Shown here in pieces: positions 8,547 through 16,625 of a stretch of 50,297 nucleotides of DNA. Source of the stretch: an uncultured Lachnospiraceae bacterium (GTDB taxonomy: Bacteria; Bacillota; Clostridia; Lachnospirales; Lachnospiraceae); the NCBI GenBank assembly GCA_959022495.1, contig CAUEYX010000023.1, forward strand, positions 1 to 50,297, read 5' to 3'. Both the position numbers and the translations under genes were made by a program. How positions within the stretch are numbered: position 1 is the first letter of the stretch; each line of letters begins with the position of its first letter. The notes under the pieces were generated by a model. It was not told the DNA's origin. It ran no database searches and worked only from the letters and a program-made list of their open reading frames with translations.

Positions 8547-9183
8547 CAGAAATAAAATAAGCTGGAGCGCGATACTGGAAGTAATAATCGGGTCAGTCAT
8601 TATGGGGATCAGTATTGATCTCTTTGTGAAAGCGGGGCTGGGGCTGGACCCGCTCTCACTTTTCCAAGCCGGCCTTGGCAGTGTATTTCATATTTCTTTG
8701 GGAACGGCATCAATATCAATTATGCTTCTGGTACTGGCCGTGCTTCTTTTTATCGACAGAAGGCGGGTGGGTCTGGGAACGATTTTAAACAGCCTTCTCG
8801 TCGGGACAAGCATCAACCTGTTTTCTCCGGTGATCGGAACTGAGGCATCGGGCATGCCGGAGCGGATTATCTGCCTTGCGGCGGGGCTCATCCTTATGGG
8901 GGCCGGGATCGGCACCTATGTGGCGGCCGGGATCGGCGAGGCGGGGATGGATGCTCTGATGATGTATCTGTGCGGAAAGTTCAATAAAAATGTAAATATG
9001 ATCAGGATCACGATTGATTTGATACTGTCTGTGACAGGTTTTATCCTCGGAGGGAAACTGGGAGCGGCAACGGTCATTTCGATGCTTCTGAACGGGCAGA
9101 TCATACAGATGACGCTGAAGATATTTGAGAAAATGAAGGACAGGCGGCGCAGTTCCACAATGGTGCCGTCTGACGGGAAATAA
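8539..9183 (+). CDS. YczE/YyaS/YitT-type integral membrane protein
   Basis: A 214-residue polytopic membrane protein with about five or six hydrophobic helices. The N-terminal GSVIMGISIDLFVKAGLGLDP and the later GAGIGTYVAAGIGEAGMDALMMYL resemble the internal repeat of YczE-like proteins. Function is unknown. Within a nucleoside operon it could export a product (for example base or sugar) or act as an accessory transporter. It overlaps the cupin gene by 8 nt and is preceded by GGAGGCGGAGG inside that gene. Confidence 0.8.
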   Translation: MTDRNKISWSAILEVIIGSVIMGISIDLFVKAGLGLDPLSLFQAGLGSVFHISLGTASISIMLLVLAVLLFIDRRRVGLGTILNSLLVGTSINLFSPVIGTEASGMPERIICLAAGLILMGAGIGTYVAAGIGEAGMDALMMYLCGKFNKNVNMIRITIDLILSVTGFILGGKLGAATVISMLLNGQIIQMTLKIFEKMKDRRRSSTMVPSDGK

Positions 9184-9195
9184 AAGAGAAAGGTC

Positions 9196-10281
9196 GTGAA
9201 AAGAGTGACAGAGGGAATTAATGAGATCGAGAATGTAAGGCTGAGTGAAGATGAAACAAAAGTGGTTATTCTTGACCAGGAGAAACTGCCCAATGTGGAA
9301 GAGTATCTGGAGCTTGGCACCGCGGAAGAGATTTATGAGGCAATATTCCGTCTGAAGGTCAGAGGCGCGCCGGCCATCGGGATCTGCGCAGGGTATGGAA
9401 TCTATGTTCTGGCCAGACAGATTGAGACAGATGATTTCGATACTTTTTACAGGGAATTTAAGAAGCAGAAGGAATACTTGGACTCGTCCAGGCCTACAGC
9501 AGTGAACTTAAGCTGGGCGCTGAACCGGATGGAGAAAGTCGTGGTGAACAACAGCGGGAAGCCGGTGGCCGAGATCAAGGATCTGCTTCTCAAAGAGAGC
9601 CGCATGATACAGGCAGAAGACGTGGAAATGTGCAGGGCGATTTCACAATACGGCCTCTCCCTTTTGAAAGACGGAGACGGGATTCTGACTCACTGCAACG
9701 CGGGTCCGCTGGCCACATCAAAATATGGTACCGCTCTGGGACCGCTCCTGCTGGGGAAAGAACGGGGAATGGAATTCCATGTGTTCGCGGATGAGACCCG
9801 GCCGCTTCTCCAGGGGGCAAGGCTTACAGCCTATGAACTACAGAAAGCGGGCGTGGACGTCACCCTGATCTGTGACAATATGGCCGGACTTGTCATGAAA
9901 AATGGCTGGGTCAATGCGTGCCTGGTCGGCTGCGACAGGATCGCGGCCAACGGTGACGCGGCCAATAAGATCGGAACCAGTGTGGTGGCAGTTCTGGCAC
10001 AGTATTATCATATTCCATTCTATGTACTGGGTCCTACGTCCACAATCGATATTAACTGTCCCACCGGCGATGACATCACCATCGAACTGAGGGATCAGGA
10101 AGAGATTAAGAGCAGATATTACAAAGAGCCGGCATCACTGCCGGAAGTGAAGTGCTACAATCCCGCTTTTGATGTGACTCCCCACGAGCTGATCACGGGG
10201 ATTGTGACAGAGCATGGAATCCTGCGGGCGCCGTTCGGGGAGAACATCTCAAAGATGTTCAAAGAACATCCGCCGAAATAA
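9196..10281 (+). CDS. mtnA: MtnA-like aldose-1-phosphate ketose isomerase (eIF2B-like fold)
   Basis: Annotated by family as S-methyl-5-thioribose-1-phosphate isomerase. The 361-residue protein carries the hallmark segments RGAPAIGICAGYG, THCNAGPLATSKYGTALG with catalytic-type Cys167, and GCDRIAANGDAANKIGT with Asp247, then NPAFDVTPHELI. Start is GTG 9196 behind AGAGAAAGG. No methylthioribose kinase or MTA nucleosidase gene is in the window. The neighbour is instead a nucleoside phosphorylase, which releases ribose-type 1-phosphates directly. The substrate may therefore be 5-deoxyribose 1-phosphate, methylthioribose 1-phosphate or ribose 1-phosphate. Last gene of the operon; a strong terminator follows 24 nt later. 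Confidence 0.88.
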   Translation: MKRVTEGINEIENVRLSEDETKVVILDQEKLPNVEEYLELGTAEEIYEAIFRLKVRGAPAIGICAGYGIYVLARQIETDDFDTFYREFKKQKEYLDSSRPTAVNLSWALNRMEKVVVNNSGKPVAEIKDLLLKESRMIQAEDVEMCRAISQYGLSLLKDGDGILTHCNAGPLATSKYGTALGPLLLGKERGMEFHVFADETRPLLQGARLTAYELQKAGVDVTLICDNMAGLVMKNGWVNACLVGCDRIAANGDAANKIGTSVVAVLAQYYHIPFYVLGPTSTIDINCPTGDDITIELRDQEEIKSRYYKEPASLPEVKCYNPAFDVTPHELITGIVTEHGILRAPFGENISKMFKEHPPK

Positions 10282-10304
10282 AAGTGAAGACTTCTACATA
10301 CGAT

Positions 10305-10337
10305 GTGCCGGGACAGGGCTGTCCCGGCGCTTTTTTG
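10305..10337 (+). terminator. Rho-independent terminator of the nucleoside operon
   Basis: A perfect 8-bp GC-rich stem GCCGGGAC (10307-10314) / GTCCCGGC (10321-10328) with a 6-nt loop, followed by GCTTTTTT. It closes the ten-gene transcription unit. Confidence 0.93.
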
Positions 10338-10373
10338 TGCATCTGCGAACTGTTAAGGTTCTATGTCCACATA

Positions 10374-10403
10374 TTGTCCCTGGAGAAAGAAATGTGATAG
10401 AAT
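10374..10403 (+). promoter_or_regulatory. Promoter of the serine-hydrolase gene
   Basis: -35 TTGTCC (10374-10379), an 18-bp spacer and -10 TAGAAT (10398-10403), about 40 nt before the ATG. Confidence 0.5.
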
Positions 10404-10442
10404 GGATAAAATTAAGAAAATCTTAAAAGGTGGGCAGCGGAT

Positions 10443-11438
10443 ATGAGCATTTTTCATAGAAATGACCACGGGGAAAAAGATGTTTTTATTATTGTGCTCC
10501 TTATTGCGGCGGCAGTGCTCGTGCTGGGGAAAGAGCGATCCGATCAGGGGAGGCTGGATGGGGAAGCCAAAGGAGCGGCAGCGTACCAATCCGGCACAAC
10601 AGATGGGCAGCAGGCTGCGGAGACGGCAGCGGGATCAGAGACAGTGCCTGCAGCCGCTGCGGAGGAAGAAATCCCCTTTGTAAATATTATGGAGGCGGAC
10701 AGTACTGAGCTGACCGTGACCTGGGAAGGCCTTACGCAGGCGGATCAGTCAGTGATTTCTGATATAGAAGCAGAGGTACAGGAGGCGTATGACGCATTCG
10801 CGGCATCCGGATATACGGCAGGATTTCTGCTGTATGACTTAAACAGCGGCGGCGGGATCAGCTGTCGGGCGGATGCTGAATATTACAGTGCCAGCACGAT
10901 TAAGGGTCCCTATGTGGCGTGGCTTGTAGAGACGTATCCCCAGACAGTGGATACATTGTACAATACGATGGAAAACACAATATCCTGGTCCAGCAACGAG
11001 GACTATGAGCTTTTGATCGCCTCGTTTGGGTATTCGGAGTTTAATGACTGGGCAGCCGGGATGGGGTGCCAGAATATCGTGATAACCGGAGAATGGTATC
11101 CTACGGTCAACGCCAGAGAATTTGCAAAAATCTGGTGTCATATGTATGACAGCATCGTGTCGGGAGGCAGTCTTGGCAGTATCATTGATCTGTATAATGG
11201 CACTCTGTCCTCCGCGATCTATGAGACGCTGGGAGGAGAGTACACGGTGTATTCAAAAGCAGGCTGGATTGGTGAAGGTCTCGGCTCATACTATAATGTC
11301 CAGAATGACGCGGGGATTGTGATGAAAGAAGATCATCCATATGTACTTGTCATACTGAGCGACGCATACGGCAGGCTGGATCTGCTGGATAACCTGGTGG
11401 CAGTACTGGACAGAGCCCACACCACATTGGCGGAATAA
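10443..11438 (+). CDS. Membrane-anchored class A beta-lactamase-fold serine hydrolase
   Basis: A 331-residue protein with a short cytoplasmic N terminus, one membrane span (about residues 14-29) and an Ala/Gly/Glu/Ser-rich extracytoplasmic linker to about residue 80. The catalytic domain shows the three penicillin-recognising motifs: S151-T-I-K154, S183-S-N185, and a KTG-like S-K272-A-G274. This is typical of the beta-lactamase-related family whose natural roles in Clostridia (peptidoglycan hydrolysis or resistance) are often untested. The classical Glu166 region is not clear to me, so beta-lactam hydrolysis should not be assumed. It is monocistronic, between a terminator and the decarboxylase locus. 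RBS AAGGTGG precedes ATG 10443. Confidence 0.8.
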   Translation: MSIFHRNDHGEKDVFIIVLLIAAAVLVLGKERSDQGRLDGEAKGAAAYQSGTTDGQQAAETAAGSETVPAAAAEEEIPFVNIMEADSTELTVTWEGLTQADQSVISDIEAEVQEAYDAFAASGYTAGFLLYDLNSGGGISCRADAEYYSASTIKGPYVAWLVETYPQTVDTLYNTMENTISWSSNEDYELLIASFGYSEFNDWAAGMGCQNIVITGEWYPTVNAREFAKIWCHMYDSIVSGGSLGSIIDLYNGTLSSAIYETLGGEYTVYSKAGWIGEGLGSYYNVQNDAGIVMKEDHPYVLVILSDAYGRLDLLDNLVAVLDRAHTTLAE

Positions 11439-11448
11439 GCAGAAAAAA

Positions 11449-11470
11449 AGCCGGGATAAAATCACCGGCT
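11449..11470. other. Intergenic hairpin with upstream A tract
   Basis: AGCCGG (11449-11454) pairs with CCGGCT (11465-11470). The A-rich run lies on the left side, so as a terminator it would work for leftward transcription, and no leftward gene lies nearby. It may still weakly stop rightward transcription. A second small hairpin, AAAGCA/TGCTTT, sits at 11495-11510. Confidence 0.35.
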
Positions 11471-11615
11471 GAGAAAAGAGGAAATATATGTGAAAAAGCA
11501 TCTCTGCTTTATTTGTCTATAATATAGCCGGAATTTGTGAGCATTATGTGTTGAATATATAAAAAAGACGTTAATAATTCCTAAAAGAAGTATGATGGTC
11601 AACTTCGGGTCTGTA

Positions 11616-11624
11616 TGCTAAAAT
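11616..11624 (+). promoter_or_regulatory. Extended -10 element before the decarboxylase gene
   Basis: TGC followed by TAAAAT (11619-11624) forms an extended -10 box about 35 nt before the start. No convincing -35 was found. Confidence 0.35.
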
Positions 11625-11658
11625 AAGAAAAGACGCAAAAATGAGATGGAGCGAGGGC

Positions 11659-13185
11659 ATGGATTATTTGTATAAAAAATTAAAAGATTACGCGGGATCG
11701 GGCTTTTACGGCTTCCATATGCCCGGGCATAAACGCAGCCGCGCTCTGACCGGGGCAGATCTGCCTTATGACATTGATATTACAGAGATCGACGGGTTTG
11801 ACGACCTGCATCACGCGCAGGGACTGCTTAAGGAGGCACAGGAAAGAGCTTCGGCCGTCTATCATGCCGGGGAGACCCATTATCTGATCAATGGGAGCAC
11901 GGTGGGGCTTCTGAGCGCAGTGCTGGGGTCCACCAGGCACGGCGGCAGAATCCTGATGGCGCGCAACTGCCACAGATCGGTGTATAATGCAGTGTTAATG
12001 AATGAGCTTGAGCCCGTCTATATCTACCCAGAAATTCTGGAGGGAACAGAGCTGAACGCACAGATAGATGCGAAAGAGGTGGACAGGCTGATGCAGGAAA
12101 ATCCGGATATAGAAGCAGTGGTTATCACTTCACCTACTTATGACGGCGTTGTGTCAGACATTGAGGCCATAACAGACATTGTGCATAAGAGGGGAGGAGT
12201 CCTCATTTTGGATGAAGCGCACGGAGCACATTTTGGCTTTCATAGTTTGTTCCCGGAAAATGGAAATGTGCTGGGCGCGGATATCGTAATCCACAGTCTG
12301 CATAAGACACTTCCGGCATTGACACAGACAGCGCTTCTGCATATGAACGGAGAGCGGGCGGACAGAAAGCGGGTGAGGAAGTATCTGCATATGCTCCAGT
12401 CCAGCAGTCCTTCTTATATACTGATGGCGGGGATTGATGAGTGTGTCCGCATGCTGGAGACAAGCGCGGAAGAAATATTCAGCCGTTATGCGGATCTTTT
12501 GTGTAATATCCGGGAGCAGCTGGGAGGCCTTAGAAATCTGAGGCTCATAGAGTGCGGCGGGTACGATCCGTCAAAGATCGTGATTTCGGCAGCTGACTGT
12601 ATTGTTCAAAATGGTAAAGAAATAAAAAAATTTACTGGAAAAGCATTATACAGCTTATTGAGAGAAAAATATTTACTGCAAATGGAGATGGCCGCACCGG
12701 CTTATGTGATCGCAATGACATCACCGGCTGATACAGAAGAGGGGATGAAGCGGCTGGTATCCGCTTTGTTTGAAATTGACGGAAAACTTGCGAAAATTAA
12801 AAATGATGCAGGGGAACATGCAAAGAATAGCATTTCCTCGATTTTAGCGGTAAATGAACAGGTCTATTTACCGGGGCAGGCAGAACAGCTGGCGGAAAAT
12901 CGTGTAGATATAGGACGGGCAGAAGCAGGGAAGATATCAGCGGGGAAGACAGCCGCAGGGGACGCTGGCAGGGCGGGAGGAACCGAATACATCCCCCTGA
13001 CAGAATGCGGAGGCAGAGTAGTTCTGGAATATGCGTATGTCTATCCGCCGGGGATTCCCCTGACTGTGCCGGGAGAACGGGTTTCCGCGGGGACGGCGGA
13101 CCGGCTGAAACGGTACAGGGAGACAGGATTCTGCGTCGAGGGGACACAGAGGGAAGGCCAGATTGAGGTACTGAGAGATGGGTAA
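11659..13185 (+). CDS. Orn/Lys/Arg decarboxylase-family PLP enzyme (YaaO/SpeA-like)
   Basis: A fold-type I PLP enzyme, about 508 residues, of the short decarboxylase class lacking the N-terminal wing domain. Seen in order: FHMPGHKR near residue 15, TSPTYDGVVSDI, the cofactor aspartate in LDEAHGAHFGFH, and Schiff-base Lys216 in HSLHKTLPALTQT. The substrate (arginine, lysine or ornithine) cannot be fixed from sequence. ATG 11659 is chosen because GGAGCGAGG lies just upstream; an in-frame ATG at 11641 has no ribosome site. A low-complexity Gly/Ala/Lys stretch (about residues 425-445) separates the PLP core from the C-terminal domain. It overlaps the kinase gene by 8 nt and occupies the position of Bacillus yaaO beside tmk-holB. 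Confidence 0.88.
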   Translation: MDYLYKKLKDYAGSGFYGFHMPGHKRSRALTGADLPYDIDITEIDGFDDLHHAQGLLKEAQERASAVYHAGETHYLINGSTVGLLSAVLGSTRHGGRILMARNCHRSVYNAVLMNELEPVYIYPEILEGTELNAQIDAKEVDRLMQENPDIEAVVITSPTYDGVVSDIEAITDIVHKRGGVLILDEAHGAHFGFHSLFPENGNVLGADIVIHSLHKTLPALTQTALLHMNGERADRKRVRKYLHMLQSSSPSYILMAGIDECVRMLETSAEEIFSRYADLLCNIREQLGGLRNLRLIECGGYDPSKIVISAADCIVQNGKEIKKFTGKALYSLLREKYLLQMEMAAPAYVIAMTSPADTEEGMKRLVSALFEIDGKLAKIKNDAGEHAKNSISSILAVNEQVYLPGQAEQLAENRVDIGRAEAGKISAGKTAAGDAGRAGGTEYIPLTECGGRVVLEYAYVYPPGIPLTVPGERVSAGTADRLKRYRETGFCVEGTQREGQIEVLRDG

Positions 13186-13777
13186 GATTTATTATGTGAT
13201 GGGCAAGAGCTCTTCCGGGAAAGACACGATCTATAAAGAACTGCTTAAGAGGCATCCCAAGCTTCGCACGATTGTGCCGTACACAACCCGGCCGATCCGG
13301 GAGGGAGAGCGCGACGGGGCGGAGTATTTTTTCGTGGATGAAGAGCGGCTGCGCATAATGCAGGATGCAGGGCAGGTGATTGAGGTTCGTTCCTATAACA
13401 CAAAGTGCGGGATATGGACGTATTTTACCGCGGATGATGGGCAGATCTGTCTGGATGAGCACGATTACCTGGTGATCGGGACATTGGTATCCTACCAGGC
13501 GCTCCGGGAATATTTCGGGCCGGATAAACTGGTCCCGGTCTATATTGAGGTGGAGGATGGCGCGCGCCTGGCGCGGGCTGTGGAGCGGGAGCGGCAGCAG
13601 GCTGAGCCCAAATACGCGGAACTGTGCAGGAGATTTCTGGCGGACGCGGAAGATTTCTCGGAGGAGAACCTGGCGGGAGCCGGGATCTTAAAAAGATTTA
13701 AAAACGCGGAACTTACGGCATGCCTGGCGGAGATTGAAGCGTATATAAAGGAACAGGGGTATGACTTTGCGGGATAA
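13178..13777 (+). CDS. Guanylate-kinase-like P-loop protein
   Basis: A 199-residue protein with guanylate kinase architecture: P-loop GKSSSGKD (9-16), then PYTTRPIREGERDGAEYFFVDE, which matches the GMP-binding TTRxxRxxExxGxxYxF pattern. The P-loop ends in Lys-Asp instead of Lys-Ser/Thr, and the usual GPSGAGKST is not kept, so its substrate or activity may differ from bona fide Gmk. In Bacillus this slot between yaaO and holB holds thymidylate kinase; here a guanylate-kinase-like gene takes it. It overlaps the upstream gene by 8 nt. The next gene follows after 125 nt containing a 6-bp TCTACC/GGTAGA hairpin (13796-13816). Confidence 0.8.
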   Translation: MGKIYYVMGKSSSGKDTIYKELLKRHPKLRTIVPYTTRPIREGERDGAEYFFVDEERLRIMQDAGQVIEVRSYNTKCGIWTYFTADDGQICLDEHDYLVIGTLVSYQALREYFGPDKLVPVYIEVEDGARLARAVERERQQAEPKYAELCRRFLADAEDFSEENLAGAGILKRFKNAELTACLAEIEAYIKEQGYDFAG

Positions 13778-13902
13778 TGTGCTATACTAAAAAAGTCTAC
13801 CTTTTTCCTTGGTAGATGTAGTACAATAAAGGGGATATTGGAATTGGTTTTATTTTACAGAGATAACCGGGAAGAAAATTTATAGATGGCAGGTGATCGC
13901 TT

Positions 13903-14898
13903 ATGAGTAGTTTTAAAGATGTTGTCGGACACAATAATATTATAAGATATATTCAGAACGCAGTGACCGCGGACGCGGTCTCCCACGCGTATATCCTGAA
14001 CGGCGAGAGAGGGTCAGGGAAAAAACTGCTCGCGAATCTGTTTGCCATGAGCCTTCAGTGCCAGAACCGGGACGAGGACGGCGATGCCTGCGGGAAATGC
14101 AAGTCGTGCAGGCAGGCGCTCAGCGGCAATCAGCCGGATATTATACGAGTTACCCACGAGAAGCCGAACACGATCAGCGTGGACGATATCCGGGTGCAGG
14201 TAAACGATGATATCGTGATCCGGCCTTACAGCAGCAGATATAAGATTTATATTATCGCGGACGCGGACCTGATGAGCGTACAGGCACAGAATGCCCTTCT
14301 TAAGACGATTGAGGAGCCGCCGCTGTACGCGGTGATTATGCTTCTTACAGAGAACGCGGACATCCTCCTTCCGACCATACGTTCCAGATGTGTGATGATG
14401 AAGCTGAGAAACATCAAGGATCAGCTTGTGAAGAAATATCTTATGGAGCATATGGAGATCCCGGACTACAAGGCCGATGTGTGTGTGGCGTTTGCCCAGG
14501 GAAATATGGGCAAGGCCATTATGCTTGCTAATTCTGAGTATTTCAATGAAATCAAAGAAGAGGCGGTCCATCTTCTGCGCAGCATCGATGAAATGACAGT
14601 GCCGGATTTGATGGACGCGGTGAAGCGGTGCATGGCATACAAGCTGGAGATCAATGATTATCTGGATATTATTGCAGTCTGGTACAGGGATGTACTCATA
14701 TATAAAGCGACAAAAAGCGTGGACCGTGTCGTGTTTTCTGACCAGATGGCATATATCAGGGAGAGGGCCAGCAAGAGCTCTTACGAGGGAATCGAGAACA
14801 TATTGGACGGGATTGAGAAAGCGAAGTCAAGGATGAAAGCGAATGTGAATTTTGAACTGACGATGGAGCTGCTCTTACTGACAATAAAGGAGAACTGA
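13903..14898 (+). CDS. holB: DNA polymerase III subunit delta'
   Basis: A clamp-loader subunit, 331 residues. The AAA+ N-terminal domain has a P-loop-like GERGSGKK (34-41), zinc-binding cysteines C53, C63, C66 and C69 (CQN...ACGKCKSC), and the ALLKTIEEPP segment with LLPTIRSRC that marks the delta'/DnaX group. The C terminus is the usual helical collar. Start ATG 13903 follows a weak AGGTGATC. It is followed 4 nt later by ricT, matching the conserved holB-yaaT order. Confidence 0.92.
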   Translation: MSSFKDVVGHNNIIRYIQNAVTADAVSHAYILNGERGSGKKLLANLFAMSLQCQNRDEDGDACGKCKSCRQALSGNQPDIIRVTHEKPNTISVDDIRVQVNDDIVIRPYSSRYKIYIIADADLMSVQAQNALLKTIEEPPLYAVIMLLTENADILLPTIRSRCVMMKLRNIKDQLVKKYLMEHMEIPDYKADVCVAFAQGNMGKAIMLANSEYFNEIKEEAVHLLRSIDEMTVPDLMDAVKRCMAYKLEINDYLDIIAVWYRDVLIYKATKSVDRVVFSDQMAYIRERASKSSYEGIENILDGIEKAKSRMKANVNFELTMELLLLTIKEN

Positions 14899-14902
14899 CA
14901 AA

Positions 14903-15808
14903 ATGACAAAAGTGATCGGTGTAAGATTTCGGACAGCGGGGAAGATCTATTTCTTTGCCCCGGGGAAATTTGACATAAAGCAGGGGGACAATGTAATCGT
15001 AGAGACTGCCCGCGGCGTGGAATTCGGACGGGTGGTGAGCGGTCCGAAGGATGTAAACGACGAGGATGTGGTGCAGCCGCTGAAGTCTGTGATCCGTCCC
15101 GCGACGGACCAGGACCGCAAAACGGTTGAGAAGAATAAACAGAAAGAGAAAGAGGCGTTTCAGATTTGTCTGGAAAAGATCCGCAGGCATAAGCTGGAGA
15201 TGAAGCTGATTGATGTGGAATACACGTTTGATGGGAATAAGATCCTGTTCTATTTCACGGCGGACGGCCGGATCGATTTCCGGGAGCTGGTAAAGGATCT
15301 GGCGGCGGTGTTCCGCACAAGGATTGAGCTCCGGCAGATCGGTGTCAGGGATGAGACAAAGATCAGGGGCGGTATCGGAATCTGCGGGCGCCCCCTGTGC
15401 TGCAGCACCTATCTGACGGAGTTTTCCGCAGTGTCCATCAAGATGGCAAAGGAGCAGAATCTGTCCCTGAATCCTACAAAGATATCAGGGGTCTGCGGCA
15501 GGCTGATGTGCTGCCTGACCAATGAAGAGGAGACGTACGAGGTCCTGAACAGCCAGCTCCCGTCAGTGGGCGACACCGTTACAACCAAGGACGGGCTCAC
15601 AGGGGTGGTGCACTCTCTGAGCGTTCTGCGCCGGCAGGTGAAAGTTGTGGTGAATCTGGAGAACGATGAGAAGGAGATCCGCGAGTATCAGGCGGACGAG
15701 CTGAAATTCAAACCACGCAGAAAGAAACAGAAGGTTTCAAAGGAAGAGATGAAGAAATTGGCGGCGTTAGAAAAAGGAGAAGGGGCGTCAAAGTTAAATG
15801 ACAAATGA
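14903..15808 (+). CDS. ricT: PSP1-domain protein RicT (YaaT)
   Basis: A 301-residue PSP1 protein. In Bacillus, RicT/YaaT works with RicA and RicF in a cysteine-liganded iron-sulphur complex that affects RNase Y-dependent mRNA maturation, sporulation and competence. Here the conserved cysteines are C161, C166, C167, C198, C203 and C204 (CGRPLCC and GVCGRLMCC). The C-terminal 40 residues are highly basic. It sits 4 nt after holB and overlaps trmN6 by 11 nt. Confidence 0.93.
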   Translation: MTKVIGVRFRTAGKIYFFAPGKFDIKQGDNVIVETARGVEFGRVVSGPKDVNDEDVVQPLKSVIRPATDQDRKTVEKNKQKEKEAFQICLEKIRRHKLEMKLIDVEYTFDGNKILFYFTADGRIDFRELVKDLAAVFRTRIELRQIGVRDETKIRGGIGICGRPLCCSTYLTEFSAVSIKMAKEQNLSLNPTKISGVCGRLMCCLTNEEETYEVLNSQLPSVGDTVTTKDGLTGVVHSLSVLRRQVKVVVNLENDEKEIREYQADELKFKPRRKKQKVSKEEMKKLAALEKGEGASKLNDK

Positions 15809-16625
15809 TACACGCGCATCTCTGGTCAGGGAGGGGGAACGCCTGGATGACCTTCAGCTTGGCGGACTGGAGCTGATCCAGGACCCAAAGAAGTTCTGCT
15901 TTGGCGTGGATGCGGTATTCCTCTCGGATTTTGCCAGGGTGAGACCGGGCGAGACTGTGCTCGATATGGGGACGGGAAACGGAATCATCCCAATCCTTCT
16001 GTCAGCAAAGACCCGGGGCAGGAAATTTACCGGGCTGGAGATACAGGCAGATACAGCGGAAATGGCCAGACGCAGTGTGCTCTATAATCATCTGGAAGAG
16101 CGGGTGGAGATTGTAACAGGAGATATCAAAGAGGCGGGGGAGATATTTAAGCCGGCCTTTTTTGATGTGATTACTACCAATCCACCTTATATGCTGGCCC
16201 ATCACGGGCTTCGCTGCGCGGATGACGCCAGGGCGGCCGCGCGGCACGAGGTGCTGTGTTCACTGGATGACATTCTCAGGGAGAGCATGCGGCTTCTGCA
16301 GGATAAGGGAAGATTTTACATGATACACCGTCCGTTCCGGCTGACAGAGATTATGATTAAGATGAATTATTATAAGATTGAGCCCAAACGGATACAGTTC
16401 ATTTATCCGTATATTGATAAAGAACCGTCCATGGTCCTGATAGAGGGTGTCAGGGGCGGGAAGCCGAGAGTAACGGTGGAACCGCCGATCATCATATACG
16501 GAAAGCGCGGCGGGGCGGCCGCGGGCATGGAAGGAGGCGCTGAGAGTGGCGGGGACGTTATATCTGTGTGCAACGCCCATAGGGAATCTGGAGGACATGA
16601 CGTTCCGGGCAGTGCGCATTCTTAA
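15798..16625 (+). CDS. trmN6: tRNA1(Val) N6-adenine methyltransferase-like (TrmN6/YabB)
   Basis: A Rossmann-fold methyltransferase of 275 residues. The SAM-binding motif I is DMGTGNGIIPILL, and the N6-adenine catalytic motif is N128-P-P-Y131 in TTNPPYM. The FCFGVDAVFLSDF segment near the N terminus is typical of the YabB/YfiC group, which methylates A37 of valine tRNA in E. coli. The last 26 codons overlap the rsmI reading frame by 80 nt, so the Gly/Ala-rich C-terminal tail is probably not conserved. Confidence 0.88.
   Translation: MTNDTRASLVREGERLDDLQLGGLELIQDPKKFCFGVDAVFLSDFARVRPGETVLDMGTGNGIIPILLSAKTRGRKFTGLEIQADTAEMARRSVLYNHLEERVEIVTGDIKEAGEIFKPAFFDVITTNPPYMLAHHGLRCADDARAAARHEVLCSLDDILRESMRLLQDKGRFYMIHRPFRLTEIMIKMNYYKIEPKRIQFIYPYIDKEPSMVLIEGVRGGKPRVTVEPPIIIYGKRGGAAAGMEGGAESGGDVISVCNAHRESGGHDVPGSAHS

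Noticed and set aside
11449..11470. Terminator of the serine-hydrolase gene
   Set aside because: The tract next to the stem is A-rich on the upstream side, so the T run needed for rightward termination is missing. It is listed only as a hairpin.
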